NCBI RefSeq assembly: GCF_900113005.1
Contig: NZ_FONW01000017.1
Location: 1-64,000 of the forward strand
Length of the DNA stretch: 64,000 nt
Direction: 5' to 3'
Origin: Sunxiuqinia elliptica
GTDB taxonomy: Bacteria; Bacteroidota; Bacteroidia; Bacteroidales; Prolixibacteraceae
Shown here in pieces: positions 53,796 through 62,439 of the stretch. The position numbers and the translations under genes are program-made. The notes beneath the pieces are model-generated. The model saw nothing but the letters and a program-made list of their open reading frames with translations. It searched no databases and had not been told where the DNA came from. Position 1 is the first letter of the stretch; every line of letters starts with the position of its first letter.

Positions 53796-55472
53796 CTATT
53801 TTTCAAATACGGTTGATTGCTCATGTACGCCACTAACAGCACGTCCTGAAGGATCGGCATTGTTCTGAAAAGATTCGTCCCAGGCCAGCGCTTCTGCAGT
53901 ACTACAGGCGATTGAGGGTACCGAAGGCACACAAGAAGCCGCTGCATCCGACGGGAAATGTTCTTCAAAAATACTTCGGTACAAATATTCTTCTTTCGAC
54001 ATTGGTGTATTGATCGGGAACCGGTAACCGGCATTGGTCATCATCTCATCCGAAACCTGCTCTTTAGCAATTTGTTTCAAAGTGTCAATCCAGCCGTAGC
54101 CCACGCCATCAGAAAACTGTTCCTTTTGTCGCCAGGCAACACTCTCAGGCAAGAGATCTTCGAAAGCTTTCCGAACCACCCACTTTTCCATGCGTCCATT
54201 ACCTGCCATTTTTTCTGCTGGGTTTAACCTCATGGCCACGTCGATAAACTCTTTGTCCAAAAACGGAACACGTCCCTCAACACCCCACGCTGCTAACGAC
54301 TTATTTGCCCGCAAGCAATCGTAAAGATTCAGTTTACTCAGTTTACGTAGCGTTTCTTTGTGAAACTCTTCAGCGTTCGGTGCTTTATGAAAATACAAGT
54401 AGCCACCGAAAATCTCATCAGCACCTTCTCCGGTCAACACCATTTTAATTCCCATCGACTTAATTACCCGGGCCAGCATATACATTGGGGTTGATGCTCT
54501 TATTGTTGTTACGTCATATGTCTCGATATGATAGATCACATCCCGGATAGCATCCAAGCCTTCCTGAATCGTGTAATGTATTTCATGATGAATAGTTCCG
54601 ATATGCTCAGCCACTTCTTTCGCGGCAGCTAAATCAGGCGATCCTTCCAGGCCAATCACAAAGGAGTGCAATTGAGGCCACCAAGCTTCTTTTTGGTCTC
54701 CTTCTTCCACGCGACGGCCGGCAAACTTTTTAGCCAAAGCCGAAGTTACTGATGAATCCAATCCGCCTGACAATAAAACACCGTAAGGCACATCTGACAT
54801 CAACTGACGGTGAACAGCTCCTTCCATCGCTTCTCTTAATTCGTCGATACTAGCAGCATTGTCTTTCACTTGTTCATACTCCATCCAATCGCGAGTCCAC
54901 CAACGTTTAATTTCACCGTCCTTGCTATACAAATAGCTTCCTGGAGGGAATTCTTCAATCTTGGAACAAACACCTTCCAAAGCTTTCAACTCAGAGGCTA
55001 CATAGAAATTGCCCAATTTGTCCCACCCCGTATACAATGGAATAATCCCAATATGGTCCCGACCAATCAAATAGGCATCATTCTCCACATCATACAAAGC
55101 AAACGCAAAAATGCCATTCAAATCATCTAAAAAATCCGGTCCTTTTTCTTTGTATAAAGCCAAAATAACTTCACAATCAGAACCGGTCTGATAGTCGTAA
55201 ATATCTTTTGTTCGTTCCCGAATTTCGCGATGGTTATAAATCTCGCCATTCACTCCAAGAACAAGCTTTTTATCGCTACTGTACAGCGGCTGTCCTCCTG
55301 ACTCAGGATCGACAATAGCCAAACGTTCGTGCGCAATGATTGCTTTCTCTCCGCAATAAATGCCCGACCAATCTGGTCCCCGATGTCTTACTTTTTTTGA
55401 TTGCTCCAATATCTGCGGACGCAACTCTGTTGCCTCCGTCTTTAAATCAAATACGCCTACGATTCCACACAT
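53796..55472 (-). CDS. asnB: asparagine synthase, glutamine-hydrolysing
   Basis: The 558-aa enzyme begins MCGIVGVFDLK with the N-terminal nucleophile Cys2 after Met removal; the glutaminase half contains HRGPDWSGIYCGEKAIIAHE and LGVNGEIYNHREIRE. The synthetase half has the ATP pyrophosphatase loop LLSGGLDSSVTSALAKK near residue 236 and LTGEGADEIFGGYLYFHKAP near 350. It makes asparagine from aspartate with glutamine as nitrogen donor. A box TATTTTTG on the minus strand (55522-55529) lies about 50 bp upstream. The gene is single. Confidence 0.97.
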   Translation of the reverse strand: MCGIVGVFDLKTEATELRPQILEQSKKVRHRGPDWSGIYCGEKAIIAHERLAIVDPESGGQPLYSSDKKLVLGVNGEIYNHREIRERTKDIYDYQTGSDCEVILALYKEKGPDFLDDLNGIFAFALYDVENDAYLIGRDHIGIIPLYTGWDKLGNFYVASELKALEGVCSKIEEFPPGSYLYSKDGEIKRWWTRDWMEYEQVKDNAASIDELREAMEGAVHRQLMSDVPYGVLLSGGLDSSVTSALAKKFAGRRVEEGDQKEAWWPQLHSFVIGLEGSPDLAAAKEVAEHIGTIHHEIHYTIQEGLDAIRDVIYHIETYDVTTIRASTPMYMLARVIKSMGIKMVLTGEGADEIFGGYLYFHKAPNAEEFHKETLRKLSKLNLYDCLRANKSLAAWGVEGRVPFLDKEFIDVAMRLNPAEKMAGNGRMEKWVVRKAFEDLLPESVAWRQKEQFSDGVGYGWIDTLKQIAKEQVSDEMMTNAGYRFPINTPMSKEEYLYRSIFEEHFPSDAAASCVPSVPSIACSTAEALAWDESFQNNADPSGRAVSGVHEQSTVFEK

Positions 55473-55844
55473 ATTGCCAAAATTTTAGTGTTTTTTCTAT
55501 CATTTATCTTCAATACTGTGACAAAAATACACCTAATGATTAAAAATAAAAATTTTAAACATCTTTTTTCTACATATCATGTAAAATATTTTACAAAGAG
55601 ACAGCGAACCTGTCTTTTTGCCTACATTTTGAGATTTTCATAAAAGATCACTAAAAAGGAAGAGACAGGCCTCCTGTTATTCATTATTCGGACAATTCTA
55701 TTTTTTGAACATCCTGCGCCAGACACCTTAAAAATGTCTTTAGATACCTTTTATCAGCAAACACCCTCAGACGAAATAACATCGCAAAAAAAAAGAGGCC
55801 ATCCTGATGGACAGCCTCTTTGCAACTATATTTTTAGAATGTAT
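55473..55844. other. intergenic region with the asnB promoter and ychF terminator
   Basis: Of the 372 bp, the left part holds the likely asnB promoter (TATTTTTG, 55522-55529, minus) and the right end holds the ychF terminator; I see nothing else. Confidence 0.5.
55786..55821 (-). terminator. ychF terminator
   Basis: AAAGAGGC (55792-55799) pairs with GCCTCTTT (55814-55821) with an inner CATC/GATG stem. On the minus strand a T-run follows. It lies 24 bp after the ychF stop. Confidence 0.9.
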
Positions 55845-56945
55845 TTACACGTTAAAGCGGAAGTGCATGATATCGCCATCTTGAACGATATACTCTTTCC
55901 CCTCGATGGCCATTTTCCCAGCTTCTTTACAAGCTTGTTCTGATCCCAGCGTAACAAAATCATTGTACTTAATTACTTCAGCACGAATGAAGCCTTTCTC
56001 AAAATCGGAGTGAATGACGCCTGCAGCCTGCGGAGCTTTAAACCCCTTTTTGTAAGTCCAGGCCCGTACTTCTTTCACGCCTGCAGTAAAATAAGTTTCC
56101 AGCTCCAACAACTTATAGGCTGATTTAATCAGCTTATTGACTCCTGATTCTTTCAATCCTAAATCTTCAAGAAACATTTGACGTTCTTCAAAGTCGTCCA
56201 GTTCAGCAATGTCAGCTTCTGTTGCTGCAGCAATCATCAGCATTTCAGCATTCTCATCCTTGATTGCCTCTTTTAGTGCCTCAACATGCGCATTCCCTTT
56301 CACGACTGATGGCTCATCCACATTACAGATGTAAAGAATCGGCTTATTGGTCAGCAATTGTAAATCCTTCGCTACTTTCAAGTCCGTATCATCCAACTCA
56401 ACGGTACGCGCCGATTTTCCTTGTAACAACACGTCTTTATAAAGCGACAAGACTTTAAACAAGCGTTTGGCCTCGGGATCATTTCCAGTACGAGCCTGCT
56501 TTTCAACTTTAGCAATCCGACTTTCTACTGTTTCCAGATCTTTTAATTGCAACTCAATATCGATGGTTTCCTTGTCGCGAACCGGGTCAATGGTTGTATC
56601 AACGTGGGTAATATTTTCATTCTCGAAACAACGCAAAACGTGAATAATAGCGTCGGTTTCACGAATATTTCCCAGGAATTTGTTGCCCAAACCTTCTCCT
56701 TTACTGGCTCCCCTCACCAAACCGGCGATGTCAACAATCTCAACAGTTGTTGGTAAAACCCGCTCTGGATGCACTAATTCCTCCAGCTTAATTAACCGAT
56801 CGTCAGGAACAGTAATTACCCCAACATTAGGCTCGATTGTACAAAAAGGAAAGTTTGCCGACTGCGCTTTCGCATTCGATAAACAATTAAACAGGGTTGA
56901 CTTACCAACATTAGGAAGTCCGACAATTCCACACTTTAAAGCCAT
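55845..56945 (-). CDS. ychF: redox-regulated ATPase/GTPase YchF
   Basis: The 366-aa Obg-family protein starts MALKCGIVGLPNVGKSTLFN with the G1 loop, has EIVDIAGLVRGASKGEGLGN (G3) near residue 70, and NKPILYICNVDEPSV where the NVDE motif replaces NKxD, the mark of ATP-preferring YchF. The TGS domain ends it with ADVIKYNDFVTLGSEQACKE type residues and a final QDGDIMHFRFNV. It binds ribosomes and responds to oxidative stress. A single gene, with a clear terminator. Confidence 0.97.
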   Translation of the reverse strand: MALKCGIVGLPNVGKSTLFNCLSNAKAQSANFPFCTIEPNVGVITVPDDRLIKLEELVHPERVLPTTVEIVDIAGLVRGASKGEGLGNKFLGNIRETDAIIHVLRCFENENITHVDTTIDPVRDKETIDIELQLKDLETVESRIAKVEKQARTGNDPEAKRLFKVLSLYKDVLLQGKSARTVELDDTDLKVAKDLQLLTNKPILYICNVDEPSVVKGNAHVEALKEAIKDENAEMLMIAAATEADIAELDDFEERQMFLEDLGLKESGVNKLIKSAYKLLELETYFTAGVKEVRAWTYKKGFKAPQAAGVIHSDFEKGFIRAEVIKYNDFVTLGSEQACKEAGKMAIEGKEYIVQDGDIMHFRFNV

Positions 56946-57197
56946 TCTTTTTTCTTCTTAAAAATTGAGGGGCAAAGTTAATCCTTTTTGACTATTTTTG
57001 GTCATTGATTTTTCGGGAAGGGTAATAATTTAACAAAGGCAGACTTCTTCCTCTTTTTTTAGATCGTAACAGACTGATTTTCTCACAATAAAGTTTTTAC
57101 ATTTTAAAGAAAATAGGATAAAACGTTAAAAAATGTTGCGCCTTTTAAACTTTTGCTGATTAACAGAATCTATCAGAGTAAACCCATCAGGTAATTC

Positions 57198-57743
57198 ATG
57201 AATAACGACCAGCAGATTATCGCTGAATTGAAGGACGAAGCAACACGACAAGCTGCTTTTCGTCAACTGGTAGGCCTCTACAAAGAGCGTCTATACTGGC
57301 ATATACGAAAGATTCTGCTCTGTCATGAAGATACTGATGATGTCCTTCAAAACACCTTTATAAAAGTATGGCGTAACATTGATAGCTTTCGGGAAGAATC
57401 CGGTTTATTTACCTGGCTATTCCGAATTGCCACCAACGAAGCACTGACCTTCCTCAACCAGAAAAAGAAAAAAACCTTTACAGGAGGAGACGAAACCACG
57501 GCCTATCTCATTGAAAATTTGCAAACCGATCCTTATTTTGACGGCAACGAAATACAGTACCGGCTGCAAAAAGCCATTGCCATGTTGCCTGAAAAGCAGC
57601 GATTGGTCTTTAACATGCGCTATTTTGATGAAATAAAGTACCAGGATATGGAAGAAATCCTGGGGACATCAGCCGGAGCACTAAAAGCATCGTACCACCA
57701 TGCAGTCAAAAAAATTGAAGAGCATCTAAAATCTGAAGAGTAA
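57198..57743 (+). CDS. ECF-type RNA polymerase sigma factor
   Basis: The 181-aa sigma factor has region 2 (LVGLYKERLYWHIRKILLCH, then EDTDDVLQNTFIKVWRNIDS near residue 49) and region 4 near the C-terminus (LPEKQRLVFNMRYFDEIKYQ, then MEEILGTSAGALKASYHHAV). It would direct transcription of its own operon and others. The gene after it encodes a membrane protein that may act as its anti-sigma factor, and a periplasmic Spy-like protein follows, so a signal from the envelope is likely. The -7 sequence before it (AACTTTTG) is near the standard promoter box. Confidence 0.95.
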   Translation: MNNDQQIIAELKDEATRQAAFRQLVGLYKERLYWHIRKILLCHEDTDDVLQNTFIKVWRNIDSFREESGLFTWLFRIATNEALTFLNQKKKKTFTGGDETTAYLIENLQTDPYFDGNEIQYRLQKAIAMLPEKQRLVFNMRYFDEIKYQDMEEILGTSAGALKASYHHAVKKIEEHLKSEE

Positions 57744-57799
57744 AAGAAGGACTGAAAATCCAATTAAACTTTTTTCAACTTTTAAAGTCAAAAGAAGTG

Positions 57800-58261
57800 A
57801 TGAAGAATAAGAAAAATATATGGGAAGAATTGCAAGATAAACCGCATAAGGTTCCTTTTCAGGTTCCGGAGGATTATTTTGAGACATTCGAAGACCAGCT
57901 CGAAGCTAAATTAAGAGCAGTAGACGAACCGATTTCCCCTAAAGGCAAAATTATTCAAATGCTGCAGCCAGTATTGGGAATGGCTGCCAGTTTTGCGCTT
58001 ATCTTCCTGTTTGTTTATTATCCATTAAGTGTTTTTCTGCCTGATTATTTGGCAAAAAATGGAGCAAAACCGACGGATCAAACGCAAACACTTTCCGACG
58101 AAGATTTACTCTACGACTATCTTTCAAGCTCTGAACAGTCGATTTATGACTTACTGAGTGGAGATACTGAAGTACCAACAGCAGAGGTTAGTTCTGACGA
58201 AATTCTATCCTATCTTTCTGCTGAAATGAACGAAACAGAGATTTTTGCTGAATTAAAATAA
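57800..58261 (+). CDS. membrane protein, candidate anti-sigma factor
   Basis: The 153-aa protein starts MKNKKNIWEELQDKPHKVPF (ATG 57800, after a GTG at 57797). The N-terminal 55 residues are probably cytoplasmic and contain FQVPEDYFETFEDQLEAKL, a pattern seen in proteins encoded after Bacteroidota ECF sigma genes. One membrane helix follows (about residues 57-78, MAASFALIFLFVYYPLSV), then a 70-residue acidic periplasmic tail. The position and topology fit an anti-sigma factor, but I see no ZAS zinc motif, so this is inference. It lies 56 bp after the sigma gene. Confidence 0.75.
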   Translation: MKNKKNIWEELQDKPHKVPFQVPEDYFETFEDQLEAKLRAVDEPISPKGKIIQMLQPVLGMAASFALIFLFVYYPLSVFLPDYLAKNGAKPTDQTQTLSDEDLLYDYLSSSEQSIYDLLSGDTEVPTAEVSSDEILSYLSAEMNETEIFAELK

Positions 58262-58372
58262 TGATTGATTTAATAAAAAAATAGAACGACCACAGCTGGA
58301 ACTTAGGCTACACCAGCGCTACAAATCGCGCTTACTGCAGTTTCCTTCCCAGTGGTTATAAATTTTATACCT

Positions 58373-58840
58373 ATGAAAAAATTAATCTTAATCCTGGCTA
58401 TATTCTTCACCGCCTCTGGCTACCTGGTTGCACAACCAGACATGAAGCATAACGATGAATGGGTAAAAAAAATAAGAGCTGAGAAAGTCGCTTTCCTAAC
58501 AACAAAATTGGAACTTACGCCTGAAGAAGCTCAAACCTTTTGGCCTGTTTACAATGAGTTTGAGGAAAAACGATTTAAAATTCATATGCAACGTCGCTAT
58601 ATGGAGCGCAACACCATGAATGAGCTTGAGGGATTGAGCGAAAAAGAACTGCATAAAATCTCTAAGGATTTCATTGACTTGTTTCAACAAGAAGCAGACT
58701 TAATGAAAGAATATGATCAGAAATTTTTCAACGCATTGCCAGCGAAAAAGGTAGTCATGTTCTATGATATGGAAAATGACTTCCGATCGCACATGCTAAA
58801 GGAATACCGCAAGAAAAAACGGGAAGCAGATCGACAATAA
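58373..58840 (+). CDS. Spy/CpxP-like periplasmic protein
   Basis: I start at ATG 58373, giving the signal MKKLILILAIFFTASGYLVAQ. The mature protein (about 135 aa) is all helical and has two LTxxQ-like segments: TTKLELTPEEAQTFWPVYNE near residue 46 and LSEKELHKISKDFIDLFQQ near residue 91. This layout is that of Spy/CpxP, chaperone-like sensors of envelope or metal stress; here it sits third after an ECF sigma factor and its likely anti-sigma. A terminator follows. Confidence 0.85.
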   Translation: MKKLILILAIFFTASGYLVAQPDMKHNDEWVKKIRAEKVAFLTTKLELTPEEAQTFWPVYNEFEEKRFKIHMQRRYMERNTMNELEGLSEKELHKISKDFIDLFQQEADLMKEYDQKFFNALPAKKVVMFYDMENDFRSHMLKEYRKKKREADRQ

Positions 58841-58845
58841 ATCAA

Positions 58846-58868
58846 AAAGGCCGCAAATAGCGGCCTTT
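58846..58868. terminator. terminator between the Spy-like gene and hutH
   Basis: AAAGGCCGC pairs with GCGGCCTTT around a 5-nt loop. It can serve both convergent genes. Confidence 0.85.
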
Positions 58869-58889
58869 CTTATGTTTTTTTACAATCGA

Positions 58890-60386
58890 TTATTCAAACT
58901 TTCCATATTCCAGGAAATTGATGGTTTCATTGATTCCTTCGTACATCAACGTATCTTCGCGAACAAATGGCACATACTGACGATACTGCTCAATAAAGCT
59001 TTCCAGGTAAGGCGAGCTTTTCAACGGCCGACGAAAATCCAAAGCCTGACTTCCATTATATAATTCAATGGCAAGTACTTTCAATACATTTTGAGTAACC
59101 TTCAAGACCTTGGTTGCCGCATTACCTCCCATACTCACATGGTCTTCCTGCTCGTTTGACGACGGAATAGAGTCCACTGAAGCCGGAGTACACAACTGCT
59201 TGTTCTGGCTAACAATAGAGGCTGCTGCATATTGAGGAATCATAAACCCGGAATTCAAGCCTGGGTCGGCAACTAAAAACTCAGGTAAGCCACGCTCTCC
59301 GGAGATTAAACGGTAAGTACGTCGTTCCGAGATACTTCCCAACTCAGCAATGGCGATCGCTAAAAAGTCAAGCGACAAAGCCAAGGGTTCTCCATGAAAA
59401 TTTCCTCCACTAATGATCAAATCATCATCTGGAAAAACGGTTGGATTGTCGGTAACCGAATTGATTTCAGTTTCAATCACCCTTGAGACATACTCAACGG
59501 CATCTTTTACAGCGCCATGCACCTGCGGAATACAGCGGAAAGAATAAGGATCCTGAACGTGTGCTTTCTTGCGGGAAATCAATTCGCTCCCTTCGAGTAA
59601 TTTTCTGAAATTCTCGGCCGTGTCGATTTGTCCGGAGTGAGGTCTGATTTGTTGAACTTGTGCCATGAATGGCTCAATCAGCCCATCAAAACTATCTAAG
59701 GAAATAGCTCCAATCAAATCAGCATACTTGACAACTTTAAAAGCTTTGATCAGCGTATAAACCCCATGAGCACTCATAAACTGAGTTCCATTCAGCAAGG
59801 CCAATCCTTCTTTAGCTTCAAGTCGGATAGGTTCCCATCCTTTTTCTTCCAACACCTTGGCGGCTTCGCGCTTTTCGCCTTGGTAATTTACCTTTCCCAT
59901 TCCCAGCAAAGGCAGAAAAAGCATTGCCAAAGGAGCTAGATCACCGCTGGCGCCTAACGATCCCTGTTCAAATACTTCCGGTAAAATGCCTTCATTAAAC
60001 AGATCGAGAATACGCTGGACGGTTTTTAACTGAACTGCGGAGTTTCCTTTGGCCAATGCATGAGCTTTCAACAACAACATCAATCGAACCACATCCTGCG
60101 GAACTTCGGTTCCAATATTACAGGCATGAGAAACCACGAGATTTTCCTGTAGTTTACTCAATTCAGCTTTGGATACTTTGATGTCGCATAAGGCACCAAA
60201 GCCAGTGTTGATCCCATAAATAGGATCCTCACTCTGCGCCAACTTGCGATCAAGAAATGCTTTTGATTTTTGAATGAGTGCTACTGACTCCTCCGACAGA
60301 ACTAGCTTTTTCTTTTCCTCAAGAATCGCTTCGATGATTTCGAAGCTCAATGGTTCGGGACTAATATAATGTGTTTTTGACTCCAT
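58890..60386 (-). CDS. hutH: histidine ammonia-lyase
   Basis: I start at ATG 60386 (MESKTHYISPEPLSF); a longer frame to 60404 adds six residues. The 498-aa enzyme has YGINTGFGALCDIKVSKAE near residue 54, GSLGASGDLAPLAMLFLP near residue 141 with the Ala-Ser-Gly that forms the MIO prosthetic group, and NFHGEPLALSLDFLAIA near residue 325. It removes ammonia from histidine, giving urocanate. No other hut genes lie nearby, so it may not be the first step of a local degradation cluster; a tyrosine ammonia-lyase activity is not excluded, but the active-site set fits HAL. Confidence 0.92.
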   Translation of the reverse strand: MESKTHYISPEPLSFEIIEAILEEKKKLVLSEESVALIQKSKAFLDRKLAQSEDPIYGINTGFGALCDIKVSKAELSKLQENLVVSHACNIGTEVPQDVVRLMLLLKAHALAKGNSAVQLKTVQRILDLFNEGILPEVFEQGSLGASGDLAPLAMLFLPLLGMGKVNYQGEKREAAKVLEEKGWEPIRLEAKEGLALLNGTQFMSAHGVYTLIKAFKVVKYADLIGAISLDSFDGLIEPFMAQVQQIRPHSGQIDTAENFRKLLEGSELISRKKAHVQDPYSFRCIPQVHGAVKDAVEYVSRVIETEINSVTDNPTVFPDDDLIISGGNFHGEPLALSLDFLAIAIAELGSISERRTYRLISGERGLPEFLVADPGLNSGFMIPQYAAASIVSQNKQLCTPASVDSIPSSNEQEDHVSMGGNAATKVLKVTQNVLKVLAIELYNGSQALDFRRPLKSSPYLESFIEQYRQYVPFVREDTLMYEGINETINFLEYGKFE

Positions 60387-60546
60387 CTTTTCGTTTTTTA
60401 GCATTCAACAATACATTTAACACATAAAAGAAAGAATCTACTCACGGGCATCGGGTATCACTCCCGAAAGCCTTTATTGGTCGGTCGTCCAACGAACTAT
60501 GTCTGTTCTTTGCCAGCCTCATGCAGGCAAGAACGCAAAATCCTGT

Positions 60547-61911
60547 TTACTCAGAAAGGATATTTATCAGTTCTTCGAAGCTTAACAATTGCTGGTCACC
60601 GGTCTTCATGTTTTTCAGTGTAACCTTTTCCTGCTTCATTTCTTCTTCGCCAGCCATGGCCACAAAAGCCACTTGCTTGCGGTCAGCCCAAGTCATTTGT
60701 TTTTTCATTTTGGCCGGCTCAGGATAAATCTCTGCATTGATTTTTGCCGCACGAAGTTTTGCCAAAATTGGCAAGCAATAAGCTTCTTCTGCTGCTCCAA
60801 AATTCACAAACATCACTTTGGTAGAAGCTACAGTCGACTCAGGGAATAGCTCCAGTTGAGTCATTACATCATAGATTCGGTCAGCTCCAAACGAAATTCC
60901 AACTCCTGAAACATCCGGCATTCCAAAAATCCCGGTCAAGTCATCGTAACGACCTCCACCACAAATACTTCCGATCTGAACATCTTTGGCTTTAACCTCA
61001 AAAATGGCTCCGGTGTAGTAGTTTAGCCCACGAGCCAAAGTCAGGTCCAATTCCACTTCGGTGTTCAACTCAAACCCGGACAGGTAAGCAAACAAGGTAC
61101 GCATCTCTTCAATTCCTTTGCTCCCAACTTCCGAACCACCAATCACAGCTTCAATCTGGTCCAGTTTCTCTGCGTTGCTTCCGCTCAATTTTAGGATCGG
61201 TTGCAATTTTTCAACAGCTGTTTCTGAAACACCTTTGTCCAACAACTCTTGGTTAACTTTATCCAAGCCTATTTTATCCAGCTTGTCGATGGCTACTGTG
61301 ATATCCACAATTCGTTCAGCCTCACCAATGGTTTCAGCAATACCAGCCAAAATCTTCCTATTGTTGATTTTCACTACCGTGTTTACCTTCAACGCTGAAA
61401 ATACATCATTGATAATCTGCACCAATTCCAACTCATTCAACAAGGAAGTGCTACCAATCATATCAACATCGCATTGATAAAACTCGCGGTAACGCCCTTT
61501 TTGAGGCCGGTCGGCACGCCAAACCGGTTGAATCTGATAACGCTTGAAAGGGAATGAAATATCATTGCGGTGCTGAACCACAAAGCGTGCAAAAGGAACT
61601 GTCAAATCATAGCGCAGTCCTTTTTCCGAAATTCGATTGGTTAATCGAATGCTATTGCGTTCCTGCAATTCGCTCTCCGGAACTTTCGAAATAAAATCGC
61701 CTGAATTCAGGATCTTAAACAGCAGCTTATCTCCTTCCTCGCCATATTTTCCCATCAGGGTTGAAAGGTTTTCCATAGCCGGTGTTTCAATCGGTTGAAA
61801 CCCGTAACGTTGAAAAATTACTTTAACCGTATCAAAAATATAATTCCGGCGAGCCATCTCTACCGGAGAAAAATCACGTGTCCCTTTAGGAATTGAAGGT
61901 TTTTGAGCCAT
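60547..61911 (-). CDS. hisS: histidyl-tRNA synthetase
   Basis: The 454-aa class II synthetase starts [20 protein letters not shown]; motif 2 is [23 protein letters not shown] near residue 120 (shortened here to its key residues R-P-Q-K-G-R-Y-R), and the histidine-specific signatures are [15 protein letters not shown] near residue 300 and [13 protein letters not shown] near residue 325. The C-terminal anticodon-binding domain begins near residue 365. It charges tRNA-His. A promoter box and the terminator of the preceding gene lie just upstream. Confidence 0.97.
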   Translation of the reverse strand: MAQKPSIPKGTRDFSPVEMARRNYIFDTVKVIFQRYGFQPIETPAMENLSTLMGKYGEEGDKLLFKILNSGDFISKVPESELQERNSIRLTNRISEKGLRYDLTVPFARFVVQHRNDISFPFKRYQIQPVWRADRPQKGRYREFYQCDVDMIGSTSLLNELELVQIINDVFSALKVNTVVKINNRKILAGIAETIGEAERIVDITVAIDKLDKIGLDKVNQELLDKGVSETAVEKLQPILKLSGSNAEKLDQIEAVIGGSEVGSKGIEEMRTLFAYLSGFELNTEVELDLTLARGLNYYTGAIFEVKAKDVQIGSICGGGRYDDLTGIFGMPDVSGVGISFGADRIYDVMTQLELFPESTVASTKVMFVNFGAAEEAYCLPILAKLRAAKINAEIYPEPAKMKKQMTWADRKQVAFVAMAGEEEMKQEKVTLKNMKTGDQQLLSFEELINILSE

Positions 61912-61935
61912 AATCTGTTATTTTATTTCGAACTG

Positions 61936-61943
61936 CAAAAGTA
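61936..61943 (-). promoter_or_regulatory. TAnnTTTG -7 box for hisS
   Basis: TACTTTTG on the minus strand, 24 bp before the hisS ATG; the -33 element is unclear. Confidence 0.55.
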
Positions 61944-61955
61944 ACTAAAAACAAG

Positions 61956-61982
61956 AAAAGCCGGAATCGATCCGACTTTTTT
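61956..61982. terminator. terminator between the DUF4870 gene and hisS
   Basis: AAAAGCCGGA and TCCGACTTTT form a 10-bp stem with one wobble and a 5-nt loop; A/T runs flank both sides. It ends the minus-strand DUF4870 transcript just before the hisS promoter. Confidence 0.8.
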
Positions 61983-62003
61983 CAATGTTTTTTAAAGTTT
62001 TTT

Positions 62004-62360
62004 CTACTTCAGGAAACGAATCGACCACGGATAGCGGTAAAATTCACCATCATTCGCTTTTACTGCAGCTATAATTGTAAACACAAAAGCGCCAATTCCA
62101 ATCAATCCCATCAATAAAAGCCCGATTCCAATAATGACCAACAAAGCAGAGACGGCAATCAAAATAGTTACCGTTATCTGAAAGTTTAACGACTCTTTTC
62201 CTTGGTCATCAACAAAGTCATATTCGTCTTTCTTCAGCAAATAGACAACAAGTGGACCAATGATATTTCCAGCCACGGGGATAATAAAGCCGGCAAAAGC
62301 AGCAACATGACAAAGCATTCCCCACATGCGTTCATCACGATCTTCAATAATCCGATGCAT
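62004..62360 (-). CDS. DUF4870 small membrane protein
   Basis: The 118-aa protein has three membrane helices and the DUF4870 pattern: ERMWGMLCHVAAFAGFIIPV at residue 10, GPLVVYLLKKDEYDFVDDQG near residue 31, ESLNFQITVTILIAVSALLV near residue 52 and a short tail with DGEFYRYPWSIRFLK. The family is of unknown function; members may be Tic20-related in fold. It is a single gene with its own terminator. Confidence 0.92.
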   Translation of the reverse strand: MHRIIEDRDERMWGMLCHVAAFAGFIIPVAGNIIGPLVVYLLKKDEYDFVDDQGKESLNFQITVTILIAVSALLVIIGIGLLLMGLIGIGAFVFTIIAAVKANDGEFYRYPWSIRFLK

Positions 62361-62439
62361 AAATTTTTTTTCGACAAGATATAGAGTTCAGTCTTTAAAT
62401 CAAAAAAGAGCATCCTCTAAGACATCAATTTTAACAATC

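Noticed and set aside
60504-60534. Hairpin between hisS and hutH as a terminator
   Set aside because: Arms GTTCTTTGCC/GGCAAGAAC pair, but there is no T-run on the minus strand, so termination is not supported.
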